A stretch of DNA of 64,000 nt, taken from Chloroflexota bacterium. Lineage in GTDB: Bacteria > Chloroflexota > Anaerolineae > B4-G1. Shown here in pieces: positions 54,805-63,590 of this stretch (positions are counted from its first letter, which is position 1; the number at the start of each line of letters is the position of its first letter). A program made the position numbers and the translations under genes. A model generated the notes under the pieces. It ran no database searches and had not been told where the DNA came from. It worked only from the letters and a program-made list of their open reading frames with translations. The DNA is taken from positions 1-64,000 of the forward strand of contig JAAEPW010000906.1 of assembly GCA_024232355.1 (NCBI GenBank), written 5' to 3'.

Positions 54805-55503
54805 ATGTCGGATCACAGAGAAATCTACCGCAAACAAGCCAACGAGTACGAGTTTTTGGTATCCCGTGAGGATCATGAGAAAAATCTTCCGAGGGCACTT
54901 GATCAGATCCGGTCGTTTGACGGTCTGGACGTGGTCGAGTTAGGTGCGGGTACGGGTAGATTAACGTGTATGATGGCTCCGTTGGTCAAGATGATCATAG
55001 TCAGTGACATTTCGCGCCACATGCTAGATGTGGCGGTCGCCAAGCTGGGAAAAATCGGCTTGCAAAACTGGGCGGCGACCGTCACCGATAACCGCGCTTT
55101 GCCAGTAGCCGATCAAGTTGCAGATATTTCTATCGTCGGTTGGAGCCTGGGATACTTTACCACTTGGTACGCGGAATCGTGGCGTAAAGAGATTGGCCAA
55201 GCCCTGGCGGAAATGAAACGGGTACTGCGCCCCGGCGGGACAGTCGTCATCCTGGAGACGTTGGGCACGGGATCGGAAAAGCCGTGTCCACCAAATGATG
55301 CCTTGGCTGCATATTATGCATGGCTGGAAAACGAACACGGCTTTTCTTCGACCTGGATTCGGACGGATTATCAATTCGAGTCGCTTGCCGAGGCGCAAGA
55401 GTCGATGCGATTTTTCTTTGGTGATGAATTTTCGGATCGGATCGGTAGAGAAAATTGGGTGATTCTCCCCGAATGTACGGGGATCTGGTGGCTGACCGTT
55501 TGA
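54805..55503 (+). CDS. Class I SAM-dependent methyltransferase, first of a tandem pair
   Basis: A 232-residue methyltransferase with motif I VVELGAGTGRLTCMMAPL (about residue 46), a DISRHMLDVA acidic strand and VLRPGGTVVILE as the post-motif III strand. It begins MSDHREIYRKQANEYEFLVS, with a ribosome binding site AAGGGATG at a weak distance. The next gene is a close copy. The substrate is unknown; the N-terminal HREIYRxQAxEYD is typical of small-molecule methyltransferases. Confidence 0.82.
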   Translation: MSDHREIYRKQANEYEFLVSREDHEKNLPRALDQIRSFDGLDVVELGAGTGRLTCMMAPLVKMIIVSDISRHMLDVAVAKLGKIGLQNWAATVTDNRALPVADQVADISIVGWSLGYFTTWYAESWRKEIGQALAEMKRVLRPGGTVVILETLGTGSEKPCPPNDALAAYYAWLENEHGFSSTWIRTDYQFESLAEAQESMRFFFGDEFSDRIGRENWVILPECTGIWWLTV

Positions 55504-55534
55504 TGCACGAATACAAACGAAAGGAACGTAATCA

Positions 55535-56230
55535 ATGCCAGATCATCGAGAAATCTACCGCACGCAAGCTAGCGAGTACGATCTGTTGGTGACACGCCAG
55601 GATTATCAAAATAACATTCCTCGGGCGTTAGGTCAGATTCGGTCGATTGATGGTTTGGATGTGGTCGAATTAGGTGCGGGTACGGGCCGGTTGACGTGTA
55701 TGATGGCTCCGTTGGCCAAGGCGATCCTGTTCAGTGATATCTCGGACCACATGCTAGATGTGGCGACCACAAAGCTGGAAAAAACCGGCTTGCAAAACTG
55801 GATGGCGACCGTCGCCGATAACCGCGCGTTGCCGGTAGCCGATCAAGTTGCAGATATCTCGATCTCTGGCTGGAGCCTGGGTTATTTCACTTCCTGGAAT
55901 GCGACCTCGTGGCGCAAAGAGATTGGGCAAGCACTGACAGAGATGAAGCGGGTGCTGCGACCTGGTGGGACGATCATAATCTTGGAGGGGCTGGGTTGGG
56001 GGACAGAGACACCACGCCCAACCGATGCCTGGGCCGCATATCATGCCTGGCTAGAAAAAGAATACGGCTTTTCTTCAACCTGGATTCGGACGGATTATGG
56101 GTTCGAGTCGCTTTCAGAGGCTCAAGAGATGACACGATTTTTCATTGGTGACGCGCCTGCGGATCGGGTTGGTAGAGAGAATTGGGTTATTCTGCCCGAG
56201 TGTTCAGGAATCTGGTGGTTGAACACTTGA
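55535..56230 (+). CDS. Class I SAM-dependent methyltransferase, second of a tandem pair
   Basis: A 231-residue near-copy of the upstream gene, similar over the whole length (most residues identical by eye), including VVELGAGTGRLTCMMAPL and the end VGRENWVILPECSGIWWL. The flanking bases after the two stops are also similar (CACGAATACAAACGAAAGG and CGCGAATACAAATAAAGG), so the duplication took in the gene plus a short flank. A good AAAGGA precedes the ATG. Differences cluster between residues 14 and 30 and around 150-165, which may alter substrate choice. Confidence 0.82.
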   Translation: MPDHREIYRTQASEYDLLVTRQDYQNNIPRALGQIRSIDGLDVVELGAGTGRLTCMMAPLAKAILFSDISDHMLDVATTKLEKTGLQNWMATVADNRALPVADQVADISISGWSLGYFTSWNATSWRKEIGQALTEMKRVLRPGGTIIILEGLGWGTETPRPTDAWAAYHAWLEKEYGFSSTWIRTDYGFESLSEAQEMTRFFIGDAPADRVGRENWVILPECSGIWWLNT

Positions 56231-56259
56231 CGCGCGAATACAAATAAAGGAGTTTACCT

Positions 56260-56631
56260 ATGGCAGACGAACACACGGCCGACGAGTCCTGGCGTGAAGT
56301 TGGTAAGCAATTTCAGACGCTAGGCGAGGGTTTGGCGCAGGCTTTTCGCACGGCTTGGGAGAGCGAGGAAAATCGTCAATACGCGGAAAATATGAGAACG
56401 GGCTTGGAATCGATGGTGGATCACGTTAGCCGGGCCATCCAAGATGCTTGTGATTCACCCGAGGGGCAAAGGGTGCGCAGCGAGGTGGACAGAGCTACCC
56501 AATCTGCTCTCACGGCGGGTGAAAAGGCAATACAAGATGCCCAGCCTCACTTGCTCTCTGCTTTGAACTATGTCAATGACGAGATCCAGAAAATTATCGT
56601 TCGAATGGAGCCAAAAGAGCCAACGGATTGA
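56260..56631 (+). CDS. Helical hypothetical protein, 123 aa
   Basis: A soluble, charged, mostly helical protein, beginning MADEHTADESWREVGKQFQT, with amphipathic repeats (SWREVGKQFQTLGEGLAQAF, GLESMVDHVSRAIQDACDSP). It resembles apolipoprotein-like or late-embryogenesis-like helical proteins but has no recognised family. A strong AAAGGAG precedes the ATG. It lies after the methyltransferase pair and before the hybrid kinase, perhaps in the same transcript. Confidence 0.6.
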   Translation: MADEHTADESWREVGKQFQTLGEGLAQAFRTAWESEENRQYAENMRTGLESMVDHVSRAIQDACDSPEGQRVRSEVDRATQSALTAGEKAIQDAQPHLLSALNYVNDEIQKIIVRMEPKEPTD

Positions 56632-56658
56632 GCGCTCCGTAGACGGCCCGAGGATAAA

Positions 56659-58323
56659 GTGAACAAGGGACATAAAAGGATGGCAACTATGGAACCCAAT
56701 CAAGGCTCTGTGCTGGTCGTTGATGATAATCAGCATGTCCGTAAAATGCTCTCTCACTATCTCAAGCGACTGGATCACAATGTCTCCATCGCAGAGGATG
56801 GGCGTCAGGCGTTGGAATTGGTGCGAGTGCAAGAGTTCGACTTGGTGCTCCTTGATATCATGATGCCAGAGATGAACGGTTATCAGGTGTTGGAGCATCT
56901 CAAAGCTGACCCTGAATTGCGTCACATTCCGGTGATCATGATCTCGGCGATGGACGAGTTGGAGAGTGTGGTCAAGTGCATCGAATTGGGGGCGGAGGAC
57001 TCGCTGTCTAAACCGTTCAACCCCGTAATGCTGCAAGCGCGGATTGGCGCCAGCTTGGAAAAAAAACGATTGCGCGACCAGGAGCAAGCATACGCGGAAG
57101 AACTCGCAGTGATGCAGCGCATCGACCGCGAGTTGAACGCCACCCTGGACGTGAACCGTGCCATGCGCATCACACTGGAATGGGCCATGTACCGGTCGGG
57201 CGCTGACGCAGGATTGATCGGTATCATCGAGGAGGACGGTATCCAGATTATGGCATCTCAGGGTTATGACGCGGAGCTGGCTTCCTACCAAGACGCTCGA
57301 TTGCCTGTCGAACTGTCGGCGATCCAACAGACGATCCAAAGTGGGCAGCCGCAATGTCTGGGTACTACAGAGGTGCAGGATGACGATCAGATGCAGTTCA
57401 CTGGCGGTATTCTGACCGCAACTCGAAGCCAGATCGTTGTTCCCATTCAACGTGAGGAAAAGGTCATTGGACTGTTCTTGTTAGAGAGCACTGTGCCCGA
57501 ATGCTTTAGTGCTGAGGCTTTGGGCTTTCTCACCCGCCTGAGCGATCACGCTGCCATCGCCATTTCTAACGCCCAACTGTATGCTGCCGTGGAGGCCGCC
57601 AATATCGCCAAGAGCGAATTTGTCTCCTTTGTCTCTCACGAACTGAAAACGCCAATGACGTCTATTCGGGGGTACTCGGATATATTGGTCAAGGGTGCTG
57701 TCGGGCCGGTCAACGAGTCTCAGACTCACTTTTTGAACATTATTCGCTCCAACGTGGACCGGATGACGGTGCTGGTCGGCGACCTGGCTGATGTCTCGCG
57801 GATCGAGGCCGGACGTCTTCGCCTGGATTTCAAGGCAATCTCTTTGGTCGAGATTGTGAAGGATGTGATCGAATCGGCTCACACGCAACTGGAGAAAAAA
57901 GAGTTGACCCTGATCCAGCACGTTCCGGATGATCTGTCTCCAGTGTGGGCTGACCGTATGCGCTTGATTCAGATTCTCACCAATATGGTGAGCAATGCGT
58001 ACAAGTACACATCTCAAGGTGGACAGATTACGATCCGCATCGAAAAGGTAGCAAATCAGTGGGACCCGGATGGTGCGCCAAAAGTTGTGCATGTGGCCGT
58101 GGAGGACAATGGCATTGGCATCTCTCCTGATGATCAGGTCAGCATCTTTCAAAAATTCTTTCGTTCGCCAGACCAAAAAGCGCGCGAATCTCCTGGAACT
58201 GGCCTAGGGTTGAATATTACCAAGAACCTGGTCGAGATGCAAGGTGGGCGTATTTGGTTCGAGAGCGAGTTTCGCCAGGGGACGACCTTTCACTTTACTG
58301 TGCCTGTGGCGGAGATGGACTGA
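56659..58323 (+). CDS. Receiver-GAF histidine kinase, 554 aa
   Basis: A receiver domain at the N-terminus (phospho-acceptor in VLLDIMMPEMNGYQ), then a GAF domain (about 165-315) and a kinase core with SHELKTPM (His about 328), NMVSNAYKYT, VEDNGIGIS and GTGLGLNIT. Having the receiver first suggests it takes phosphate from another kinase and passes a signal to its own kinase part. The start is GTG 56659 with GAGGA before it; ATG 56680 or 56689 is possible. Soluble, with no membrane helix. Confidence 0.85.
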   Translation: MNKGHKRMATMEPNQGSVLVVDDNQHVRKMLSHYLKRLDHNVSIAEDGRQALELVRVQEFDLVLLDIMMPEMNGYQVLEHLKADPELRHIPVIMISAMDELESVVKCIELGAEDSLSKPFNPVMLQARIGASLEKKRLRDQEQAYAEELAVMQRIDRELNATLDVNRAMRITLEWAMYRSGADAGLIGIIEEDGIQIMASQGYDAELASYQDARLPVELSAIQQTIQSGQPQCLGTTEVQDDDQMQFTGGILTATRSQIVVPIQREEKVIGLFLLESTVPECFSAEALGFLTRLSDHAAIAISNAQLYAAVEAANIAKSEFVSFVSHELKTPMTSIRGYSDILVKGAVGPVNESQTHFLNIIRSNVDRMTVLVGDLADVSRIEAGRLRLDFKAISLVEIVKDVIESAHTQLEKKELTLIQHVPDDLSPVWADRMRLIQILTNMVSNAYKYTSQGGQITIRIEKVANQWDPDGAPKVVHVAVEDNGIGISPDDQVSIFQKFFRSPDQKARESPGTGLGLNITKNLVEMQGGRIWFESEFRQGTTFHFTVPVAEMD

Positions 58324-58527
58324 GGGGCGGTCCACTGTATTCCAAAGGCAGAACCTAGAACACAGATTCAGACAGTCAAGTCGCATTCGATTTTTCGGCA
58401 TGGTTCAAAAAACCTAGTTTTTGAGCGAAAAACACCTTGACAATTTGATCCAAACCTTCGGTTGCGAGATAGGGGCGAGGAACGTTTGTTCTATAGCTGT
58501 TCAGTTGGCTTCTGGATGATATCGGCT

Positions 58528-59364
58528 CTAGGCGTCAGGGGGGTAGCCGAGCGCTTCCAACCAGTCATCTGTTTCGCGTCCGTCGGGCGTGTAAATCTTG
58601 ATACCGGCTCATTGGAAGGGACTCGTGCCAGCTCGCTTCTTTCTCTTGAAGACGTGCATAATGAATCACAAGATGCACAGGTTCAGGAAATTTTGCGCCG
58701 TCCTCTTGCACCGGAAACTGCGCTTAACGCGCAAGTAGGGCTTGAGTATGCTGTTGATCGTCTCGGCGGCGCAACTGGTACGAATCGTCCCCTCCAAGAT
58801 GGTGAGTAACTGCTCGGCCAACTTGCGGGCCTCATCGTCGGCGGCGACAAGGTCGGACAGCAATTCTTGAGCATACGTTGCTTGGTCAGTGAATTGTTTG
58901 TGGCCATTGACCAGAGCGCGGTTGAGACGTCAGGACTTGGCAACTGTGGTCTGAAAGAACTCTTGGTCTACTGAGTTAGGGAAGGCACGAGCCAGCCGGC
59001 GTTGCCAGGGGACAAGTTGTACCTCAGGCCAATCCAAAAATATCAGCATCTCGTCATACTGGTTTTCCAAGCTAGTCACCAGTTTTTTCACACGGGGATG
59101 ATCCAGTTGACGCAGGCTCTCGAGCGTTTCATCGAGGAGCCACTGATTGATTTCGCGATCGCGAATCTCCCCCGATCGCGAATCTACGATTTCTAGAGCA
59201 TCGCATAGACAGCCATACCAGAAGAAAAGTTGGTCGCTCATCGGCGTCTGCCCATTTCTCAAAACCCTCTTCGCTCTAGGGCTTGTCGACCTGTTTCTCG
59301 TATTATGAAGAACGCCGCAGGAGTTTTGTGTTTTGGGCGCTATCAAGCATGTGGTCACTCTCAC
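58528..59364 (-). pseudogene. Decayed transposase
   Basis: One minus-strand frame, 59364 to 58528 (clear coding sense from about 59241, MSDQLFFWYGCLCDALEIVD), is interrupted by three in-frame TGA codons: after TTVAKS at 58930-58932, after LNLCIL at 58666-58668, and after GTSPFQ near 58590. Between them lie RTSCAAETINSILKPYLRVK and the tail TPDGRETDDWLEALGYPPDA, which resemble the C-terminus of a transposase. The N-terminus is probably missing. No terminal inverted repeats were found. In intact relatives Trp would fit at the TGA positions. The bases 58324-58527 show no gene. Confidence 0.6.
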
Positions 59365-59505
59365 GGCTCGGATGGGTGTCAGGTCTGGTCACTACGATAT
59401 GGCAGAATTGTACGTGTAGGCTCTGCTTTCACAAAACGCTAGGCCAAGTCCGCCACTTTTGACCTTTTTCACCATTTTTTGTCCAGTCACGATAGCCCCA
59501 AGCGC

Positions 59506-59534
59506 TTGACAAAAACCGCAAAGTATATTATATT
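59506..59534 (+). promoter_or_regulatory. Strong sigma-70 promoter of the ferritin gene
   Basis: TTGACA at 59506-59511 and TATATT at 59529-59534, with a 17-base spacer, match a vegetative promoter. The sequence ATATTATA occurs at 59525-59532 and 59551-59558, covering the -10 region and the start region, and may be part of an operator for the Fur-family protein encoded downstream. Confidence 0.7.
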
Positions 59535-59575
59535 CAATACAAATTAGTAGATATTATAAATAAGGAGATGTGACA

Positions 59576-60088
59576 ATGTTAAGGCAAACAGTTCAAGACG
59601 CAATGAACACACAGATCAAGAACGAACTCGACTCGGCCTACCTGTACCTCTCGATGGCGGCCTACTGCGAATCGATCAACCTGCCGGGCTTTGCCCACTG
59701 GATGCGCATGCAGGACGAAGAGGAAAGAATACACGCAATGAAATTCTACGACTTTATCCACGAGCGTGGCGGTCGCGTGATTCTCCAGGCGCTCGACCAG
59801 CCAGAGGCCGAGTTCGAGTCACCGCTCGATGTTTTTGAAAAAACACTCGCACACGAGCAAAAAGTGACGGCACTAATCAACGATCTCTACGCGCTGGCCA
59901 TCGAGGAGAAGGATTACGCCAGCCAAATCTTTTTGCAGTGGTTCATCACAGAGCAGGTCGAAGAGGAAGACAACGCAAGTCAGGTCATAGACACGCTGAA
60001 AATGATCGGAGATGATCAACAAGGTCTTTTGATGTTGGATCGAGAGTTGGCCGGGCGTGCAGCTCCCCAAGTGAACGAAGGCGAGTGA
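59576..60088 (+). CDS. ftnA: Ferritin
   Basis: A 170-residue four-helix-bundle protein that stores iron as a 24-subunit shell. It begins [20 protein letters not shown], has the ferroxidase residues in [30 protein letters not shown] and [11 protein letters not shown], and ends VNEGE. ATG 59576 is seven bases after AAGGAG; GTG 59570 is rejected. A strong promoter with repeated ATATTATA precedes it. A Fur-family regulator gene follows, so iron-dependent control is likely. Confidence 0.9.
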   Translation: MLRQTVQDAMNTQIKNELDSAYLYLSMAAYCESINLPGFAHWMRMQDEEERIHAMKFYDFIHERGGRVILQALDQPEAEFESPLDVFEKTLAHEQKVTALINDLYALAIEEKDYASQIFLQWFITEQVEEEDNASQVIDTLKMIGDDQQGLLMLDRELAGRAAPQVNEGE

Positions 60089-60099
60089 TTCTATTCTGA

Positions 60100-60132
60100 A
60101 ACGAGGCGAGCCTGACATAGGCTCGTCTCGTT
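60100..60132 (+). terminator. Terminator-like hairpin after ferritin
   Basis: AACGAGGCGAGCCT (60100-60113) pairs with AGGCTCGTCTCGTT (60119-60132) with one G-U. No T run follows, so termination may be partial, letting some transcription pass into the Fur-family gene. Confidence 0.55.
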
Positions 60133-60195
60133 CATTGTAGGCTCATTCCGACAGGTTCTTGGATCAAGGCCAGGCTCAAGGAAGGAGGATACACA

Positions 60196-60624
60196 ATGCC
60201 CAGCATAGATGATCTTTGTACGCAATTAAGGGCCCAAGGTCGCCGGGTAACCCCCCAGCGGCGGGCCATCATTCAGGTGCTGGTGAAAGACAAAGACACG
60301 CACCCAACCGCCGAGCAGGTTTTCGCGCGCGTCCAAGGTGTGATGCCCGACATGTCACCAGCCACGATTTACAACACGCTGCGCGAGTTGGTGGAAATGG
60401 GCGTGCTGTCTGAACTAGAGCTAGGGCTGGGAGGGCGGCACTATGATTTAATCATGGCAGAGCACGCGCACTTGGTCTGCATAGGCTGCAAGCGCATTGA
60501 AGACGTGGACTATGACCACGGAGCGTTGGCACTGCCGACCGAGCACGCGCACGGCTTCCGAGTGATCGATCACAGGGTCATCTTTCGCGGCTATTGTCCC
60601 ACATGCGCTCTTGCATCCAATTAA
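60196..60624 (+). CDS. Fur-family metal or peroxide regulator (PerR/Fur)
   Basis: A 142-residue DNA-binding repressor. The winged helix holds RRVTPQRRAIIQVLV and SPATIYNTLRELVEMGVLSE; the regulatory metal site uses His in HYDLIMAEHAHLVCIGC, and the structural Zn site uses CIGC and the final CPTC. It fits Fur or PerR; I lack the residues that would separate them with confidence. AAGGAGG precedes the ATG. Beside ferritin it probably controls iron storage. Confidence 0.85.
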   Translation: MPSIDDLCTQLRAQGRRVTPQRRAIIQVLVKDKDTHPTAEQVFARVQGVMPDMSPATIYNTLRELVEMGVLSELELGLGGRHYDLIMAEHAHLVCIGCKRIEDVDYDHGALALPTEHAHGFRVIDHRVIFRGYCPTCALASN

Positions 60625-60688
60625 AACAGGGGCTCTTGTGCTCACAACCAGGATGGGGTAAAATAAGGCCAATCGCAGGGAGACTTTG

Positions 60689-62671
60689 ATGTCAACAAAT
60701 GACTGGCCACACGAGCCAGAAAGAAATACCACTGCCCCGGGTAATCGGGAACAGGTCTCGCTCAGCGAAGAACAGTTCCGGCTACTCATCGAAAACGCTC
60801 TAGACGCCATCACCGTCTTGAACGGTGACGGGACCATTCGCTACCAAAGTCCCGCCGTTGAGCGCATCTTGGGGTATGCACCGGAAGACATGGTCGGCAA
60901 AGCTATATCCGAGTTCGTTCATCCAGACGATCTACCAGATTTGGCTCGCACCTTTGACGACGTCCTCCAAGGACCAAACGCCACTCCACCCATCGAGGTC
61001 CGCTTTCAACATCAAGACGGCTCTTGGCACATTCTCGAATCCATCTGTAGCAAACTCGCCGAGAGCACGGGAGCGGCGGGAATAGTCGTCAATGCCCGTG
61101 ACGTCACCGAGCGTAACCAAGCGGAGCAAGAATTGCGTGAATCGGAGGCCCGATGGCGTTCGTTGACCGAGACCTCCCCCGATCACATCCTGACGGTCGA
61201 CACGGACCTGAACATTCAGTTTGCCAACTATGCTTCACCCGGGCTAACGGTACAAGACTTGATCGGCAGCCCGCTTTACAATTACGTACAAGAAGAGAGA
61301 CGCACCGAGATCAAAGGAATCCTGGAAGGTGTTCTAAAAACCGGCGAGTCTGCCCGCTACGAAACCGAATATGACACGCCCGACAGCAGCAAGATATATT
61401 ACGAGTCCTACGTCGTGCCTAGAGTACTGGCAGACCAGGTGATCGGTCTTACGCTCAACGCCCGCGACATCACCGAGCGCAAGATGTCGGAAAAGGCAAT
61501 ACGCCGGTACGCTGAGGAACAAGCGCTGTTGTACACTGTTGCTTTGGCAGTCGCCGCTATGCCAGGCGTGGAAGAGCCGCTCTTTGCCCTGCTCGACGTG
61601 GTGCTCCCCGTCTTGGATGCCGATGCTGGCTGGGTGACGTTGCCTGGCCCCACACTGAACGATCCACCCCACATCGTCGCCTGGCGCGGCGTCTCGGATG
61701 CGTTCATCCAGGCCGAAATGGCGGCCCCGCTGTGCGATTGCCCAGTCTGCCTCCCCCTGCTGTCTAACGGCAAGGCACAGGCCAAGCCCGTCCTAGTTTC
61801 CGGGTGTCCGCGCCTGCCGCCCAAGACACTGGCCGATTCCAACCTGCACAGCCACGTTGCCATCCCGTTGAGCGCGGGTGACAGTGTATTGGGCGTCTTG
61901 GAAGTTGGCTGGCGTGCGCCTTATCCGTATAGCGAAAAAGACCATGCGCTGCTAACAGCCATCGGACAGCAAATGGGCGTAGCGCTGGAGAACGTCCAGC
62001 TGCAACAACACTCTCAGCAATTGGCGGTGATGGAGGAACGGCAGCGATTGTCCCGCGAGCTTCACGACTCGGTAACCCAATCGGTATACAGCCTAACCCT
62101 CTTTGCCGAGGCAGGGCAAGAATGGGCCGAGGCGGGAGATTTGGATCGCATTCAGCACAACCTGACCCGCATCGGTGAGATCGCCCAACAAGCTCTCAAA
62201 GATATGCGCCTGCTGGTCTACGAATTGCAGCCATCGCACCTGGAAAAAGCGGGACTGATCGGGGCGCTGCGCCACCGGTTGAACGCCGTCGAAAAGCGTG
62301 CCGGTGTAGAAGCTCGGCTCCTGACAGACTATACGATCGAACTGCCAGAATCCGTGGAACAAGCCCTCTACGGCATTGCCCAAGAAGCCCTCAACAATGC
62401 CCTCAAGCATGCTGACGCCAATTCTGTAACAGTGCACATGCACGTTTCCGACGGACACGTGGAACTAGAGATCGTGGACGACGGCAAGGGTTTCGACCCC
62501 GACGCAGCCGGTGACAAAGGTGGCCTGGGATTGACGACAATGCAAGAGCGGGCAGAAAAAGAGGGAGGGACGTTGACGATTCTTTCAGTGTCGGGAAAAG
62601 GAACGCAAGTTAAAGCCGATATCGAACTGGGTAAAAACTGTCAATTTCCGGCTTCCGAGGCAACGCGATGA
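60689..62671 (+). CDS. PAS-PAS-GAF histidine kinase of the NarX/DesK type, 660 aa
   Basis: Two PAS domains (FRLLIENALDAITVLNGDGT, about residues 30-150; then about 155-265), a GAF domain (about 280-440), and a HisKA_3 kinase core with the phospho-His in RLSRELHDSVTQS, AQEALNNALKHA and DDGKGFDP. The GAF holds an unusual Cys set, LCDCPVC at about 346-352 and SGCP at about 372, which could bind metal or sense redox. ATG 60689 follows GGGAGA. It overlaps the regulator gene by four bases (ATGA). Confidence 0.87.
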   Translation: MSTNDWPHEPERNTTAPGNREQVSLSEEQFRLLIENALDAITVLNGDGTIRYQSPAVERILGYAPEDMVGKAISEFVHPDDLPDLARTFDDVLQGPNATPPIEVRFQHQDGSWHILESICSKLAESTGAAGIVVNARDVTERNQAEQELRESEARWRSLTETSPDHILTVDTDLNIQFANYASPGLTVQDLIGSPLYNYVQEERRTEIKGILEGVLKTGESARYETEYDTPDSSKIYYESYVVPRVLADQVIGLTLNARDITERKMSEKAIRRYAEEQALLYTVALAVAAMPGVEEPLFALLDVVLPVLDADAGWVTLPGPTLNDPPHIVAWRGVSDAFIQAEMAAPLCDCPVCLPLLSNGKAQAKPVLVSGCPRLPPKTLADSNLHSHVAIPLSAGDSVLGVLEVGWRAPYPYSEKDHALLTAIGQQMGVALENVQLQQHSQQLAVMEERQRLSRELHDSVTQSVYSLTLFAEAGQEWAEAGDLDRIQHNLTRIGEIAQQALKDMRLLVYELQPSHLEKAGLIGALRHRLNAVEKRAGVEARLLTDYTIELPESVEQALYGIAQEALNNALKHADANSVTVHMHVSDGHVELEIVDDGKGFDPDAAGDKGGLGLTTMQERAEKEGGTLTILSVSGKGTQVKADIELGKNCQFPASEATR

Positions 62672-63318
62672 CAAAAACGATACGCATCCTGATCACCGAC
62701 GACCACGCCGTCGTTAGAGAAGGGCTGCGTGCCCTGATCGAGACCAAACCGGATATGGAGTTGATCGGTGAAGCAGTGGACGGGGTTCAAGCCGTGGAAA
62801 AGGCACGTTCGCTGCAACCAGACATCATCCTGCTGGACATTGTCATGCCCCGGATGGATGGGGTCACAGCCATCGGGGAGATCAAGCGCGAGAATCCCGA
62901 CGCCCGTATCCTGGTACTCACCAGTTTCGCCGAGGATGCGCAGATATTTCCGGCGATCAAGGCCGGGGCGTTGGGCTATTTGCTCAAAGATTCTTTACCC
63001 CGGGAACTGATCCAGGCCATCCGCGACGTTCACGCGGGCAAAGCGTCCCTACACCCCACCGTCGCCCTCAAGATGATCCACGAATTTAACCAGTCCTCAG
63101 ACCTGCCGCCGACAGATGAACCGCTCACAGAACGTGAGATGCAAGTGCTCAAGTTGGTGGCCCAGGGCTATTCAAATCAAGAGATTGCGGAGAGGCTGAT
63201 CATCAGTGAGCGCACAGCGGGGACGCACGTCGGCAACATTTTGAGCAAATTGCATCTGGCAAACCGCACCCAGGCGGCGTTGTACGCACTGCGAGAGGGG
63301 CTGACTACCCTAGACTAA
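62668..63318 (+). CDS. NarL/LuxR-type response regulator
   Basis: A 216-residue regulator: receiver domain (acidic pair in ITDDHAVVREG, phospho-acceptor in ILLDIVMPRMDG, Lys in GYLLKDSLP) and a LuxR-type helix-turn-helix (LTEREMQVLKLVAQGYSNQE, then ISERTAGTHVGNILSKL). Its ATG overlaps the kinase stop as ATGA, so it is the kinase's partner. It would bind promoters when phosphorylated. A terminator follows the stop, with three TACGTA sites between. Confidence 0.92.
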   Translation: MTKTIRILITDDHAVVREGLRALIETKPDMELIGEAVDGVQAVEKARSLQPDIILLDIVMPRMDGVTAIGEIKRENPDARILVLTSFAEDAQIFPAIKAGALGYLLKDSLPRELIQAIRDVHAGKASLHPTVALKMIHEFNQSSDLPPTDEPLTEREMQVLKLVAQGYSNQEIAERLIISERTAGTHVGNILSKLHLANRTQAALYALREGLTTLD

Positions 63319-63321
63319 AAA

Positions 63322-63358
63322 TACGTAATTATACGTAGCTTCTGGTCATTTTACGTAA
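63322..63358 (+). repeat. Cluster of three TACGTA palindromes
   Basis: TACGTA occurs at 63322-63327, 63332-63337 and 63352-63357, within 36 bases between the regulator stop and the terminator. Single TACGTA copies also lie in other gaps, at 17277, 41208, 48632 and 52143. Their role is unknown. Confidence 0.35.
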
Positions 63359-63360
63359 CG

Positions 63361-63387
63361 AGACTGCTCTATGAGCGGTCTTTTCTT
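63361..63387 (+). terminator. Rho-independent terminator after the NarL-type gene
   Basis: AGACTGCTC (63361-63369) pairs with GAGCGGTCT (63373-63381), with one G-U, around TAT, followed by TTTCTTT. A clear terminator for the kinase-regulator pair. Confidence 0.85.
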
Positions 63388-63590
63388 TATACGGATTTCG
63401 TCTTTTTACCGATGTGTGCCAGCCTACAGAATGGTACAATGAAAAGCGGTTCGGGCAACCAGTGAATGTGGTTATCTGCAAGAGCAACGTGCACTCGACA
63501 ACGAGAAAAGCAAGCAAGAAAATCTCGCTTTACTCGTAGCCCCAGGGACGGGGCTTGGAGCGTTTATGTTTACCTATACTACAAGAAACG

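Noticed and set aside
56455..57450. A 331-residue minus-strand frame.
   Set aside because: Antisense to the receiver-GAF kinase and the helical protein; no motif or start signal.
58528..59364. TGA read as Trp throughout the genome.
   Set aside because: Many intact genes here end in TGA at coupled ATGA junctions and use TGG for Trp, and the TGA in the ROK gene replaces Arg. A code change does not fit.
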